Part shown: positions 34,504-43,882 of the stretch, one piece after another
How positions within the stretch are numbered: position 1 is the first letter of the stretch
How the letters are laid out: every line of letters starts with the position of its first letter
The notes under the pieces: model-generated
Database searches by the model: none
Told to the model about the DNA's origin: nothing
The model's input: the letters and a program-made list of their open reading frames with translations, nothing else
Translations under genes and position numbers: made by a program
Assembly: GCF_001705235.1 (NCBI RefSeq)
Contig: NZ_MCGV01000001.1
Coordinates: forward strand, 930,001 to 994,000
Length of the DNA: 64,000 bases
Reading direction: 5' to 3'
Source: Clostridium pasteurianum
GTDB taxonomy: Bacteria > Bacillota > Clostridia > Clostridiales > Clostridiaceae

Positions 34504-35013
34504 TTATTTATTTAAATAATCAAAAACATCATTCATAAACTGCGGCAAATTAACCTGCCTTTTTGCAGTTATAATATTCTTATCAACATAATTCCCTATT
34601 CTAACATACTCTCCGCCAGCATTAATAACATCATCACTCATCTCGTCTGTACAGCTTATTTTATGACTTGTTAGAACTTTAGCAGATATTAAAACATAAT
34701 TTCCATAACCTATAACTCCTAAAATCTTATTATTATCCATCATATGTTTTACTATATTTTTAATATGTACATTTGTCCTTAATTTGAGGAATGCCGTACC
34801 TCCGGGGATTATAACGCCCTCATAGTCATCCTCATCAATTTCACCTGCAGAAGCATCCACATCAACTACATAACCATGTATGCCTGTATAATTATATTTA
34901 GTTCCAGTACCAACTACAGTCACACCATATCCAGCTTCTCTTAACCTATATAATGGATATAGAAGTTCAATATCCTCAAAATTATCTTCTACAAATATAA
35001 TTAAATTTTTCAT
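34504..35013 (-). CDS. DJ-1/PfpI family protein lacking the catalytic Cys-His
   Basis: A 169-residue protein that aligns along its length with PfpI/YhbO-type proteins: EDNFEDIELLYPLYRLREAG (with the family Glu), VIIPGGTA, SDDVINAGGEYV, NIITAKRQVNLPQF. Where the family has the nucleophile elbow ICHG, this protein has IGYG at residues 101-104: Cys is Gly and His is Tyr. Protease, glyoxalase or deglycase chemistry that needs this Cys is therefore unlikely. AGGAGG precedes the start. It stands alone before the gltX promoter. A binding or regulatory role is a guess. Confidence 0.85.
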   Translation of the reverse strand: MKNLIIFVEDNFEDIELLYPLYRLREAGYGVTVVGTGTKYNYTGIHGYVVDVDASAGEIDEDDYEGVIIPGGTAFLKLRTNVHIKNIVKHMMDNNKILGVIGYGNYVLISAKVLTSHKISCTDEMSDDVINAGGEYVRIGNYVDKNIITAKRQVNLPQFMNDVFDYLNK

Positions 35014-35134
35014 ATCACTTCCTCCTATTCATTTATATTATTTACAAAATCACATCTTATTATAATATAATTTTTAACTAATTGTACATATCATACTTTA
35101 ATATAAAAATTGCTTCCAATATATTATATAAAAC

Positions 35135-35163
35135 TTGACATAAAATATCTAATATTATATTAT
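35135..35163 (+). promoter_or_regulatory. Predicted promoter of gltX
   Basis: TTGACA, 17 bases, TATTAT, about 73 bases before the start codon: a near-consensus vegetative promoter. Confidence 0.75.
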
Positions 35164-35182
35164 TAAAATACCGTTTTAATTA

Positions 35183-35207
35183 GCCTTCACCAATTTAGGT
35201 GTGAGGC
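35183..35207 (+). other. Leader hairpin upstream of gltX
   Basis: GCCTTCACC, loop AATTTA, GGTGTGAGGC forms an interrupted stem in the short gltX leader. No T-run follows and no T-box features are visible. Confidence 0.45.
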
Positions 35208-35235
35208 ATTTTATATTACATAGGAGTGATTTTTA

Positions 35236-36690
35236 ATGGCTGCAAAAGAAGTAAGAACACGTTTTGCACCTAGCCCTACAGGTTATATGCATATCGGAAA
35301 TTTGAGAACAGCTCTATATACTTATCTTATAGCTAAACATGAAAATGGAAAATTCATTTTGAGAATAGAAGATACTGATCAAGAAAGATATGTAGAAGGT
35401 GCTGTAGACGTAATTTATAAAACACTTGAAATGACAGGTTTAAAGCACGATGAAGGTCCTGACATAGGCGGTCCTGTTGGTCCATATGTTCAAAGTGAAA
35501 GAAAAAATATTTATCTAGATTATGCTAAGAAATTAGTAGAAAAAGGTGAAGCTTATTATTGTTTCTGCTCAAAAGAAAGACTTGATATGTTAAAAACAAA
35601 TTCTGAAGCTTTAAAAAGACCTTTTAAATATGATAAACACTGCCTTCATTTATCAAAAGAAGAACTAGAAGAAAAACTTAAGGCTGGTATTCCTTATGTT
35701 ATAAGACAAAATAATCCACTTACTGGAACTACTAGTTTTGATGATGTTATTTATGGAAGAATTTCTGTTGATAACTCAGAGCTTGATGATATGATTCTAA
35801 TAAAATCAGATGGCTATCCAACATATAATTTTGCCAATGTTGTTGATGATCATCTAATGGGCATAACACATGTTGTAAGAGGAAATGAGTATTTATCCTC
35901 AGCTCCAAAATACAATAGACTATATGAGGCTTTTGGATGGGATGTACCAATATATGTACACTGTCCTCCAATAATGAAAGATGCTCATAGTAAATTAAGT
36001 AAACGAAATGGTGATGCTTCATTCCAAGATTTAATTGCAAAAGGATATCTTAAAGAAGCAGTATTAAATTACATTGCTCTTTTAGGTTGGAATCCTGAAG
36101 GAACTGATGAAATTTTATCACTTGAAGATATGGTTAAACATTTTGACTATACTCATATAAATAAATCTTCTGCCGTATTTGATCCTGTAAAATTAAAATG
36201 GATGAATGGCGAATATATAAGAAAACTTAGCCCAGAAGAATTTCATAATTATGCACTTCCTTATTATAAGGGTGTTATAACAAAAGAAAATATCGATTTA
36301 AAGAAAATAAGTGAATTAATACAAACAAGAGTAGAAGTATTGAATGAAATTCCTGAGATGATTGATTTCTTTAATGAATTACCTGAATATGATATAGCTA
36401 TGTATACTCATAAAAAAATGAAAACTAATGCTGAAATATCATTAGACAGCCTAAAAAAATGTCTTCCTGTTATTGAAGGTATAGAAGACTGGACTTTTGA
36501 CAATATACAAAGCACTATAATGAACTATATTAAAGAATTAGGTGTAAAAAACGGAATTATATTATGGCCTTTAAGAACTGCCCTTTCCGGAAAAAAATTT
36601 ACACCTGGTGGTGCTTTTGAAATAGCTGATATAATAGGCAAAGAAGAATCATTAAATAGAATAAAAATTGGAATTGAAAAGTTACAATAA
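35236..36690 (+). CDS. gltX: Glutamyl-tRNA synthetase
   Basis: A 484-residue class I synthetase charging tRNA-Glu. [20 protein letters not shown] holds the HIGH-type motif, and the KMSKS counterpart is [26 protein letters not shown] and [20 protein letters not shown] are family segments; the C-terminal anticodon-binding helical domain is complete. AGGAGTGA precedes the ATG. Monocistronic, with its own promoter and terminator. Full length, no anomalies. Confidence 0.97.
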   Translation: MAAKEVRTRFAPSPTGYMHIGNLRTALYTYLIAKHENGKFILRIEDTDQERYVEGAVDVIYKTLEMTGLKHDEGPDIGGPVGPYVQSERKNIYLDYAKKLVEKGEAYYCFCSKERLDMLKTNSEALKRPFKYDKHCLHLSKEELEEKLKAGIPYVIRQNNPLTGTTSFDDVIYGRISVDNSELDDMILIKSDGYPTYNFANVVDDHLMGITHVVRGNEYLSSAPKYNRLYEAFGWDVPIYVHCPPIMKDAHSKLSKRNGDASFQDLIAKGYLKEAVLNYIALLGWNPEGTDEILSLEDMVKHFDYTHINKSSAVFDPVKLKWMNGEYIRKLSPEEFHNYALPYYKGVITKENIDLKKISELIQTRVEVLNEIPEMIDFFNELPEYDIAMYTHKKMKTNAEISLDSLKKCLPVIEGIEDWTFDNIQSTIMNYIKELGVKNGIILWPLRTALSGKKFTPGGAFEIADIIGKEESLNRIKIGIEKLQ

Positions 36691-36715
36691 TAGAAAAAGC
36701 GATATTTACACAACT

Positions 36716-36764
36716 AAAAATAGATATAGAATATAGATCACTACTATATACTATATCTATTTTT
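36716..36764 (+). terminator. Terminator of gltX
   Basis: AAAAATAGATATAG pairs with CTATATCTATTTTT, with further AT pairing inside; the descending arm ends in TTTTT. Confidence 0.8.
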
Positions 36765-36998
36765 ATATAGTATACAAAGTTTGTTACGCTTTAAATTATA
36801 AGTCACAATCATATAACCATTAACAATTAAAATCAACAGTATGAAATTAAATTTGAAGAAATATTATTTTGCATTTTTATATGTGCGGTAAGATACATTT
36901 GACCCTGTATAATTTAAATTATTACTATTTCTATAAACACCAATTCAAACATAATATCTTTTTTGTTAATACTATAATATGAAAAAACTGCAAAAATT
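36765..36998. other. Intergenic, nothing identified
   Basis: AT-rich sequence between the gltX terminator and the 3' end of the maturase gene. No open frame, repeat or hairpin stands out. Confidence 0.4.
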
Positions 36999-38132
36999 CT
37001 AATCACTTGCCACACGATATTTACGAACTATATTTGTAAGCTCTTGAAATCTTAAAATAGTATATTGATAAAAATCTTTATATGACGAGCAAAAATAATT
37101 CTTGCCTAGAGCTTTTGCATCAGCAGGTTCATAATACCTTCTGCAACCTCCTCTACATATATAAGCAAATTCACACTTCCTACAATCATTAGGAATACCA
37201 CTTCCCAAATTTACAAATTTCTTAACCTTATCTCCTTGTAATAGCTCCTTTATGCTACTCTCTGTGATATTTCCCATATTCCATGTATCAAAAGCATAAA
37301 AATCACAAGGATAGCATGAACCATCTGCTTCTATAACTAAATTAGCCGAACAGTAACCACTCATATCGCAAGATTCTGTATGCATGCCTAACAATATCTG
37401 TAAAATATTATCAAACATTCTAATACTTATCCGTTTACCTGATTTAAGATCTGTGTACCATAAATCAAATAATTTTTTTAAGAAATCCCCATAAGCTTTT
37501 GGCGTTAATGAATATTCATTGTTCCCTGCCTCTGTACCTAGCTTGTCTAAACAAGGTATAAATTGTAAGTATTTAAAATTATTTTTACTAAAAAATTTAT
37601 ATATTTTTTCAACATGTCTAGCTACAGATTTACTAATCACAGATAAAATGTTATATTGTACCTTGTATTTATTAAAGCTTTCAATGGTTTTTTCAATTCT
37701 TTTATAACTTCCAATTCCATTGACATTCATGCGGTTTTGATCATGTATTTCTTTAGGACCATCTAATGAAAGACCAACAAGAAATTTATTTTTTGCAAGA
37801 AATTTTGCCCATTCATCATCTATTACCATTCCATTAGTTTGAATAGCATTATTTACTCGTATTTTCTTTACATTATATTTTTTTTGCAAAGTTATTAAGT
37901 TTTTATAGAAATCAAGACCAGCTAAAGTAGGCTCGCCGCCTTGAAACGCAAAGCCCACAATATTATTTGCATATTCAAATGCCCTTTTTACTAGCATCTC
38001 TAATGTTTTATGTGACATTATTCCGTAGTTTTTTTCTTTTCTATTTTCTGTAACATCCTTATAAAAACAATATTTACATTTTAAATTACAATTACCTGAA
38101 GCAGGCTTGATTAACAAATTTATAGCTAGCAT
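36999..38132 (-). CDS. Anaerobic sulfatase-maturating enzyme (radical SAM)
   Basis: A 377-residue radical SAM protein with SPASM-type C-terminal clusters. The N-terminal cluster motif is CNLKCKYC in LLIKPASGNCNLKCKYCFYK; FAFQGGEPTLAGLDFY and GLSLDGPKEIHDQNR follow. The C-terminus has CSANLVIEADGSCYPCDFY and CRKCEFAYICRGGCRRYY, the auxiliary cluster cysteines. Such enzymes convert the active-site Cys or Ser of sulfatases to formylglycine without oxygen. The ATG at 38132 follows TTGGAGG. The neighbouring sulfatase carries the matching CxPSR motif, so the pair is functionally linked. Confidence 0.93.
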   Translation of the reverse strand: MLAINLLIKPASGNCNLKCKYCFYKDVTENRKEKNYGIMSHKTLEMLVKRAFEYANNIVGFAFQGGEPTLAGLDFYKNLITLQKKYNVKKIRVNNAIQTNGMVIDDEWAKFLAKNKFLVGLSLDGPKEIHDQNRMNVNGIGSYKRIEKTIESFNKYKVQYNILSVISKSVARHVEKIYKFFSKNNFKYLQFIPCLDKLGTEAGNNEYSLTPKAYGDFLKKLFDLWYTDLKSGKRISIRMFDNILQILLGMHTESCDMSGYCSANLVIEADGSCYPCDFYAFDTWNMGNITESSIKELLQGDKVKKFVNLGSGIPNDCRKCEFAYICRGGCRRYYEPADAKALGKNYFCSSYKDFYQYTILRFQELTNIVRKYRVASD

Positions 38133-38250
38133 GTTTAATTCCTCCAATAGTTCAGTAATCTAATAATTTATACTACTATTTCAATTCTTTATTGCAGGTG
38201 ATTAATGTTTTTCTTCTGATATTTCTAATATATAATTCAAAAGATTTACT

Positions 38251-38316
38251 ACATTTACAGATTTAAAATGTTCTGAAAAAAGGGGATTAGCAGAGTTATT
38301 ATAAATCTGTAAATGT
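38251..38316 (-). other. Hairpin between sulfatase and maturase genes
   Basis: ACATTTACAGATTTA (38251-38265) is a perfect inverted match to 38302-38316, enclosing 36 bases that include CAGAGTTATTAT. On the minus strand no clear T-run follows, so it may reduce rather than stop read-through from the sulfatase into the maturase gene. Confidence 0.55.
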
Positions 38317-38350
38317 ACAATCTTCAATATGTTATATTAAAAATAATTTT

Positions 38351-39697
38351 TTATTTATTTAATATTTTACAAAATTCATCTAAATATGGATCACCTGTTT
38401 TCTTCATATAGGATAACATTTTATCTCTATACTGATTGCGGATACTTTGATATTCTGGATTATCAATCAAATTTTTTAGTGCATCTGGATCTTTAGCAAA
38501 ATCATATAATTCTTCTTTTGATCTATACAAAAACATTTTTACACGTTCCTCAATTTCTGGATTATCTGCTGCAGCATCAACCATACCTTTATAAGTAAGT
38601 CCATTCATTGACTCATTTTTAAATTTAGTCTTTCCATCAGACCAATCATTAAAAATATATCCATACTTATGGTCTTGAATGCAGCGCATTGGGAAATAGG
38701 TACCACCTGAATTTTTAGTGATTTGAGTGTAAACTTCATTCCACTCTCCTTCATCTTCACCCAAAAGTAAGCTTTTATAAGATTTTCCATCCACTTTTCC
38801 ATCGTATGAAATATCAATAAAATCTAGAATTGTAGGCATAAAATCAATTCCTGCTACAAAATGTTTATTATCCACTGATCCCTCCTTAATAATCCCAGGC
38901 ATACTAAAAATCAATGGAGTTTTAGTACTATTCAAATAGCAATTAGTCTTAGCAAACGGAAATGCCATACCATTATCACTTAAGAAAACTATTAATGTAT
39001 CTTTATCCATGCCTGTTTCCTTCAGAGCTTTCATTATCATGCCCATTGTTTCATCACATCTGTGCATACTACTAAAATATTGTGCGACTTCTTTCCTAAC
39101 AGCTGAAATATCGGGTAAGAACCCTGGAATATCTATCTCTTCTGGTGTATAATATCTGCTTGCATAAATATTAAAGCCAAATTGTTTTAGTTCATCAGCA
39201 CTTCCTGCAAAAGGTCTATGAGGATCATGAGAGTTTGCCATCAAAAAGAAAGGCTTGTTCTGATCTTTTGCTTTTTCAAAAAAAGATTTACAATTCTTAT
39301 AGTATATATCTGGGCTTCTTCCATAAAGATTTTCTGAATTAAAAGTATCTGAAATCCAATCCCATGCAAATTTTTCAATTGGTTTACAATGCTTTATCTT
39401 TCCAATAATACCATTCATATATCCAGAACTTTTCAACACTTCAGTAAGCGTTGTGACATTTGAATTTATTGGATCAAATCCTGGTGCTCCATTATTATAT
39501 GGATACAAACCAGTTAACAAACACTGTCTGGATGGCTGACAAATAGCAACTGTAACATGAGCATTTTCAAATCTAATACCATTACAAGCTAACTTGTCTA
39601 AATTTGGTGTAATATTCTCTACTGGGCAACCAAACGCCCCTAAAGAATTATAATTACTATCATCTGCAACTAAAAATAAAACATTCTTTTTATTCAT
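38351..39697 (-). CDS. Type I sulfatase (Cys-type)
   Basis: A 448-residue arylsulfatase/choline-sulfatase-family hydrolase. The metal-binding start is NVLFLVADDSNYNSLGAFG; the formylglycine motif is CQPSRQCLLTG near residue 52 (Cys type, CxPSR). NSHDPHRPF and VFLSDNGMAF carry further metal ligands. There is no signal peptide, so it should be cytoplasmic, like choline sulfatases. AGGAGGGG precedes the start. Its maturase follows 218 bases downstream. The actual sulfate ester is unknown. Confidence 0.92.
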   Translation of the reverse strand: MNKKNVLFLVADDSNYNSLGAFGCPVENITPNLDKLACNGIRFENAHVTVAICQPSRQCLLTGLYPYNNGAPGFDPINSNVTTLTEVLKSSGYMNGIIGKIKHCKPIEKFAWDWISDTFNSENLYGRSPDIYYKNCKSFFEKAKDQNKPFFLMANSHDPHRPFAGSADELKQFGFNIYASRYYTPEEIDIPGFLPDISAVRKEVAQYFSSMHRCDETMGMIMKALKETGMDKDTLIVFLSDNGMAFPFAKTNCYLNSTKTPLIFSMPGIIKEGSVDNKHFVAGIDFMPTILDFIDISYDGKVDGKSYKSLLLGEDEGEWNEVYTQITKNSGGTYFPMRCIQDHKYGYIFNDWSDGKTKFKNESMNGLTYKGMVDAAADNPEIEERVKMFLYRSKEELYDFAKDPDALKNLIDNPEYQSIRNQYRDKMLSYMKKTGDPYLDEFCKILNK

Positions 39698-39792
39698 AAA
39701 TAACCCCCTCCTAAAGCTTCAATCAATTACCTACAATAATTGATTTCTGATTACATTTAATTGGCTAAAAGTCACTCTCCCTTATTAGGACA

Positions 39793-39815
39793 GCAAATTC
39801 ATGGAATGAATTTGC
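39793..39815. promoter_or_regulatory. Palindrome upstream of the sulfatase gene
   Basis: GCAAATTCAT-GGA-ATGAATTTGC, a perfect 10-bp inverted repeat about 95 bases before the sulfatase start. Operator for an unidentified regulator, or a short hairpin. Confidence 0.4.
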
Positions 39816-39953
39816 ATAATATATTTTAGTCATCAACATTACTACTTTTGCATTTTTCTCAGATTCAAACCTCTTGGGCATGAAAATTTACTTTTTTACT
39901 GCAATTGTGCACTTTTGAAGTAAATTTATACTTTCAGTTTGCTATTATTTATT

Positions 39954-39969
39954 AATCAACCGATTGATT
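39954..39969. promoter_or_regulatory. Operator-like palindrome in the sulfatase upstream region
   Basis: AATCAACCGATTGATT, an inverted repeat with one mismatched pair, in an otherwise featureless AT-rich upstream region. It resembles a regulator site but no partner is known. The rest of 39698-40199 shows nothing else. Confidence 0.3.
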
Positions 39970-40199
39970 TAATATAATTTTATAATAAAAATCGTATCTT
40001 GTAATTTCAACTTTGTGTCAGTTTCATTCCATTTTTGTTACGTTTAAACAACACTGTTTATTTACCTCTTTTTAAAATAATTAAATCACCAAAACAATCT
40101 ATTCGATATCTTATTTAATTTCTAATTTTAACTTACTGTACTGGTCTTAAATATGATAGGCCTACATAGGTAACTTAATATTATTGATTATAATTCCAT

Positions 40200-40496
40200 A
40201 CTTATTAAATTATTGTATATTTTGAATGGTATTGCAGCAACTGTATTCTATGGTAAAAAAGTAGAACTTCATCAAGCATATAGAAAGGGACAAAAACATC
40301 AATTAGGACTCATTATTAATTCTATATTTGTGTAGAATACGAGGCTTTGGAATCAGCCATTGATTCTTTGAAAAGTACTGGCCACGATACAAGTAATGTT
40401 TATATGCCAAAATTATTACCATTATGTTACAAACATATTAATGTTATGGGTAAATGCTCTTTCAATCTAACATTGAAAACTAGAGCAGTGATTTAA
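40200..40496 (+). pseudogene. Tn3-family transposase C-terminal remnant
   Basis: One frame reads VFYGKKVELHQAYRKGQKHQ then LGLIINSIFV up to a stop at 40333; another frame continues YEALESAIDSLKSTGHD, MPKLLPLCYKHINVMGK and CSFNL to a stop at 40494. Together these match the end of Tn3-type transposases (usual form: GxRxELxxxYRxGQxxQLxxLGLVxNAxxLWNT, then a LxPLxxxHIN motif near the C-terminus). A nonsense codon, a frameshift and the missing N-terminal 800 or so residues show it is a dead fragment. No inverted terminal repeats or resolvase were found nearby. Confidence 0.75.
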
Positions 40497-40529
40497 TAAC
40501 ATTATTATCATTAGATGATTAACATTAAA

Positions 40530-40569
40530 AAATAGCAATAGAAATTTTATGTATTTTCTATTGCTATTT
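40530..40569 (+). terminator. Hairpin terminator after the transposase remnant
   Basis: AAATAGCAATAGAAA pairs with TTTCTATTGCTATTT around TTTTATGTAT. It is AT-rich and could work in both directions. Confidence 0.65.
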
Positions 40570-40889
40570 CTATTCCATTACTACAGAAACTTCGAATTGT
40601 AAAGGACTTATCTATAAATATACACAAACAAAAATTGGATATTACAACATTAAAAAATTGGTGTGATTTTTATAATATATATAAGGATAATGAAACAAAA
40701 ATCCTTAAAAGTATAAAAAAATTATTGAGAAAACTCATATGTACTGCCATTTAATAATTATTTAAATCAAATCAGCGAACCTACCATTTCCCTAACAGAA
40801 TTCATGCATGATATATTTATAAATTAGTGTAATATGAGTTCTATATCATTTTATGGTATAGTTAAATCAAAAATACTGGCAGTACCCAT
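40570..40889. other. Intergenic, possible gene fragment
   Basis: About 55 codons stay open to TAA at 40752-40754 (containing LDITTLKNWCDFYNIYKDNE), but there is no start codon or ribosome site and I recognise no family. It may be a further remnant of the decayed region next to the transposase fragment. Nothing else is seen. Confidence 0.3.
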
Positions 40890-40919
40890 TATAGAGATGT
40901 GAGTTTTCACATCTCTATA
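40890..40919 (+). terminator. Hairpin upstream of the prepilin 3' end
   Basis: TATAGAGATGTGA and TCACATCTCTATA form a 13-bp perfect stem with a short loop, followed by ACTTTATT. It could end plus-strand transcripts from the decayed region. Confidence 0.55.
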
Positions 40920-41001
40920 ACTTTATTAACATACTAAATATATAGTATATTAATAATCATTTTTTATAATATTTCTTAATCTACTCTTGAATCTTGCTTT
41001 T

Positions 41002-41376
41002 TTAATTTCCTATATTAATTATGGTTTTTAATCCATTTTCTTTGACAATAGTAAAATTGCCAGAAGCTATATTATCAATTTGATCTTTACTTTTATCCTT
41101 TAAACATGATGGAACCTTAGCTGGATTTATATCACCTACAATTAATTTCTGCGCTGATGAATTATAGGAATCTATTTCACTTACATGATCATCAGCATTA
41201 TATGCATCAATGGCATGACTTAGTGTTCTTGCACTTGCCTGTATGCTTGATTTCTCTGCCTTTTTTTTATAAGCTGAAACTGATGGTACTAAAATAGCCG
41301 CTAAAATGGCAATAATAGCAATAACAATTATCAATTCAATAAGAGTAAATCCTTTTCTCTTAGTACTGTTTTTCAC
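41002..41376 (-). CDS. Type IV prepilin-like protein
   Basis: A 124-residue prepilin: short basic leader then KGFTLIELIIVIAIIAILAA, the classical prepilin peptidase site (cleavage between G and F, mature residue 5 Glu) and the N-terminal hydrophobic helix. A globular part of about 90 residues follows, with one Cys. Start is GTG after AGAAGG. There is no peptidase, ATPase or other pilus gene nearby, so it is an orphan pilin or pseudopilin that relies on machinery encoded elsewhere. Confidence 0.92.
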   Translation of the reverse strand: MKNSTKRKGFTLIELIIVIAIIAILAAILVPSVSAYKKKAEKSSIQASARTLSHAIDAYNADDHVSEIDSYNSSAQKLIVGDINPAKVPSCLKDKSKDQIDNIASGNFTIVKENGLKTIINIGN

Positions 41377-41541
41377 TTTATTAACCTTCTTTACTACTAA
41401 GTGTATTTAAATAAAATAAAAAGAGCATTAAAGCCCACTGAAACATTATATTTTTATGCCTATAACCTTATTGGGAATTATGCCCATGTTTTTTCTATTT
41501 ATACACACAATAGTAAACTCAAGATTAAACTTAACTTTTCT

Positions 41542-43002
41542 TTAATTTGCCTCATCAATTTCAAATATAGAATAATAATCATCCCCATAGATTCTATACG
41601 CTTTATCGTATTTAACAAGTAACTTAACATTAGGCATATCATTCCTTAATATTGCATATTGAATATTATATTTCTTAAAAACATAAATCATATAATCATA
41701 ACTATTCAAAGCTTTCATCTGATCAACAAATGCATTAGTCTTGTTGAAGTTGTATGTAAATAAATCCTGACGAGTATCCACGAAGGTTTTTATTCCACTA
41801 AAAATAATGTATGGACTGCTGTTATAATCATTAAATATTCTAGATGTTTTAATTTCCTCATGTGAGTTTATATAATTACAAGCTTTTACTGGATATGAGG
41901 AATTACTTACAGTAGGTACAAAATTTATGCTATTAACATTCATAAAATATTTATCAATAAGTATAACCGATTTTACAAGTAACACAATTATGAATAGCAC
42001 ACATGTTACATTATTTAGTTTTACTCTATACCCCTTTAATTTCTCCACTCTTACTTTTGATACGAATTTTTCAAATAAATCACAGTAAAAATCATATAAA
42101 TATGAAGATATAATAGGTAGTACAAATAAAAATATTACAAACACCTGTCTTTTAGAACTTAATGCAAGTATTATAAAAGCACCTGATATCAGAAAATCCT
42201 TCAAACTTATTTTAGAAACTGTATAAACACATATAACCATACATATTATGATTAAAGCCGCTTTATTTGAATAAATAGGAGTTACGCCCCACTCATTAAT
42301 ATAATAACTATTTATATTAGCATTTTTCATAGCAAGATACGTATATTCGTACAATTTATACCCATATGGATTTATAAAAATAGAGAGTATACTTAAAAAA
42401 AAGTATTTATAGTCATGTGGAAGTGTATAGTATGCAAAAATAATTAAATATAATGGGTATATCCCTCCATGTATATTAATTCCAATTATTAAAAGTATTA
42501 TTGCCGATAAATACCTACGCTTTTCAAGCAATATAAATATCAAAATTAGTATAAGCTTTGATATTAAAATAGGTCTATAAGAAATATCTCCAGAACTTCC
42601 TAATATGTATATCCACATTATTATTAAAGATATAAATTTATTTTTATTTTTAATAAATGAATATTTATATACAGCAAAACTTGTAATTAAATTTATGAAA
42701 GCCGAAAAAATTATAACAGATTTAAAGCTCCCTATTTTATATACGCAATAAGCTATAATTCCAAATAGCCACTCATGGCTTATCCAATAAAATTTATTTT
42801 GAATACCATACCAAGAGAATATATCTCTATGTGGTATAACTTTATTTTTTAAAATATATTCTCCAACTTTTATATGCCAAAATCCATCATTTATCGTATT
42901 TAACTCCAAACCATAAATAAAAGCCATTAAAAGTGCTGCTGCAAAACATATCCTAAATACTACAATTTTTAATTTTTCACTTTTTAAAATACTATTCACC
43001 AT
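41542..43002 (-). CDS. Multi-pass membrane protein, GT-C-like
   Basis: A 486-residue protein with about 10-12 membrane helices and a C-terminal soluble part of about 110 residues. The first loop carries DGFWHIKVGEYILKN and PHRDIFSW, a D-x-x-W-H pattern in the first extracytoplasmic loop seen in polytopic lipid-sugar-dependent glycosyltransferase-like proteins, and an EW pair follows (ISHEWLFG). Fold and function are inferred only. The start overlaps the upstream exonuclease-like gene by 11 bases, so they are translationally coupled. A weak hairpin with a T-run (41423-41436) lies past the stop. Confidence 0.65.
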   Translation of the reverse strand: MVNSILKSEKLKIVVFRICFAAALLMAFIYGLELNTINDGFWHIKVGEYILKNKVIPHRDIFSWYGIQNKFYWISHEWLFGIIAYCVYKIGSFKSVIIFSAFINLITSFAVYKYSFIKNKNKFISLIIMWIYILGSSGDISYRPILISKLILILIFILLEKRRYLSAIILLIIGINIHGGIYPLYLIIFAYYTLPHDYKYFFLSILSIFINPYGYKLYEYTYLAMKNANINSYYINEWGVTPIYSNKAALIIICMVICVYTVSKISLKDFLISGAFIILALSSKRQVFVIFLFVLPIISSYLYDFYCDLFEKFVSKVRVEKLKGYRVKLNNVTCVLFIIVLLVKSVILIDKYFMNVNSINFVPTVSNSSYPVKACNYINSHEEIKTSRIFNDYNSSPYIIFSGIKTFVDTRQDLFTYNFNKTNAFVDQMKALNSYDYMIYVFKKYNIQYAILRNDMPNVKLLVKYDKAYRIYGDDYYSIFEIDEAN

Positions 43003-43666
43003 TTTTAATTTCCTCTACATACTTATTCCACGTAACAATCATATTAAATAGACTTTCAACATCCTGCCTATTATATAAAAGTATCTTATCTTTTTTCTCG
43101 TCAGGCATCCTTGAAAAATATTCAGAATCTTTCATGATTTTTCCAAATGTCTTTGCTAAGGTGGAACCACCTATTATTTCGCTTTCCCTACTTATTTCAA
43201 ATACTTTTTCAAGATTTTTAAGTCCTACACATTTTTTAGAAACTTTCTCATATTCGCTTTGTAAGTCTATGCTTTTAAATTTTTTATTTACTTCCATGTC
43301 TATTTTATATTTTTTAAATAAATAATTTATAACTGTAAAATCATTATTACCTGAAAAAGTAACAATATAATTCTTTTTTAAATTGCTCATGGCATTATTA
43401 AAGTATTCTTCTGCTATTTTTAGTACTTCTTTTGCATCCTTTTTATTTTCTATCATATACTGCGTAGTAACAAGTTCCTCTGAATCTTCATTATAATATG
43501 AACACCCAAATACACCTATACATATGGGTTTTTTATACACATAATGCTCTAAATCAAAAAATAATGCTTTTGAATACACTTTATTCTCGCACCCAATTTT
43601 AAAACTATTAGAAAAATCACTTATTTTTATTTTACTTACGGTATTTCTTTTAATCAATCCTATCAC
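42992..43666 (-). CDS. RNase H-fold exonuclease-like protein (YprB type)
   Basis: A 224-residue protein with the spread DEDD-type motifs of the YprB/RNase_H_2 family: ALFFDLEHYVY (Asp-x-Glu), IVTFSGNNDFTVINYLF, FKSIDLQSEYEK and YNRQDVESLFNM (final Asp). The start is uncertain: GTG at 43666 lies close to GAGAG and there is no ATG nearby. It overlaps the membrane-protein gene by 11 bases. A second member of this family is encoded at 51531. Likely a nuclease; substrate unknown. Confidence 0.7.
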   Translation of the reverse strand: MIGLIKRNTVSKIKISDFSNSFKIGCENKVYSKALFFDLEHYVYKKPICIGVFGCSYYNEDSEELVTTQYMIENKKDAKEVLKIAEEYFNNAMSNLKKNYIVTFSGNNDFTVINYLFKKYKIDMEVNKKFKSIDLQSEYEKVSKKCVGLKNLEKVFEISRESEIIGGSTLAKTFGKIMKDSEYFSRMPDEKKDKILLYNRQDVESLFNMIVTWNKYVEEIKNGE

Positions 43667-43814
43667 TCTCTTTTTGTTTATTTACTTATGTGTCAATTAA
43701 TTTCCAAACTCTACAAATTTTCAGCTGCTTTTATTCAAGCAATTTATATTATACCATATAATGTAATTTCTTTCATTAAATATAGAGCTTTTAGTTAAAC
43801 ATTTAACCACTATA

Positions 43815-43866
43815 TGAAAAAAAGAATGATTTTAGAATATTAAATTTCTAAAACCATTCTTTTTTC
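43815..43866 (-). terminator. Terminator of metNIQ
   Basis: On the minus strand AAAAAAGAATGGTTTTAGAA pairs across the loop with TCTAAAATCATTCTTTTTTT, ending in a run of seven T. Just past the metQ stop codon. Confidence 0.85.
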
Positions 43867-43882
43867 AATTTTCTAATATAGA

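Noticed and set aside
35164-35235. T-box before gltX
   Set aside because: Leader too short and no AGGGTGG-type T-box sequence; only a simple hairpin is present.
40590-40754. Small coding gene
   Set aside because: About 55 open codons but no start codon or ribosome site, and no family recognised; mentioned only as a possible fragment.
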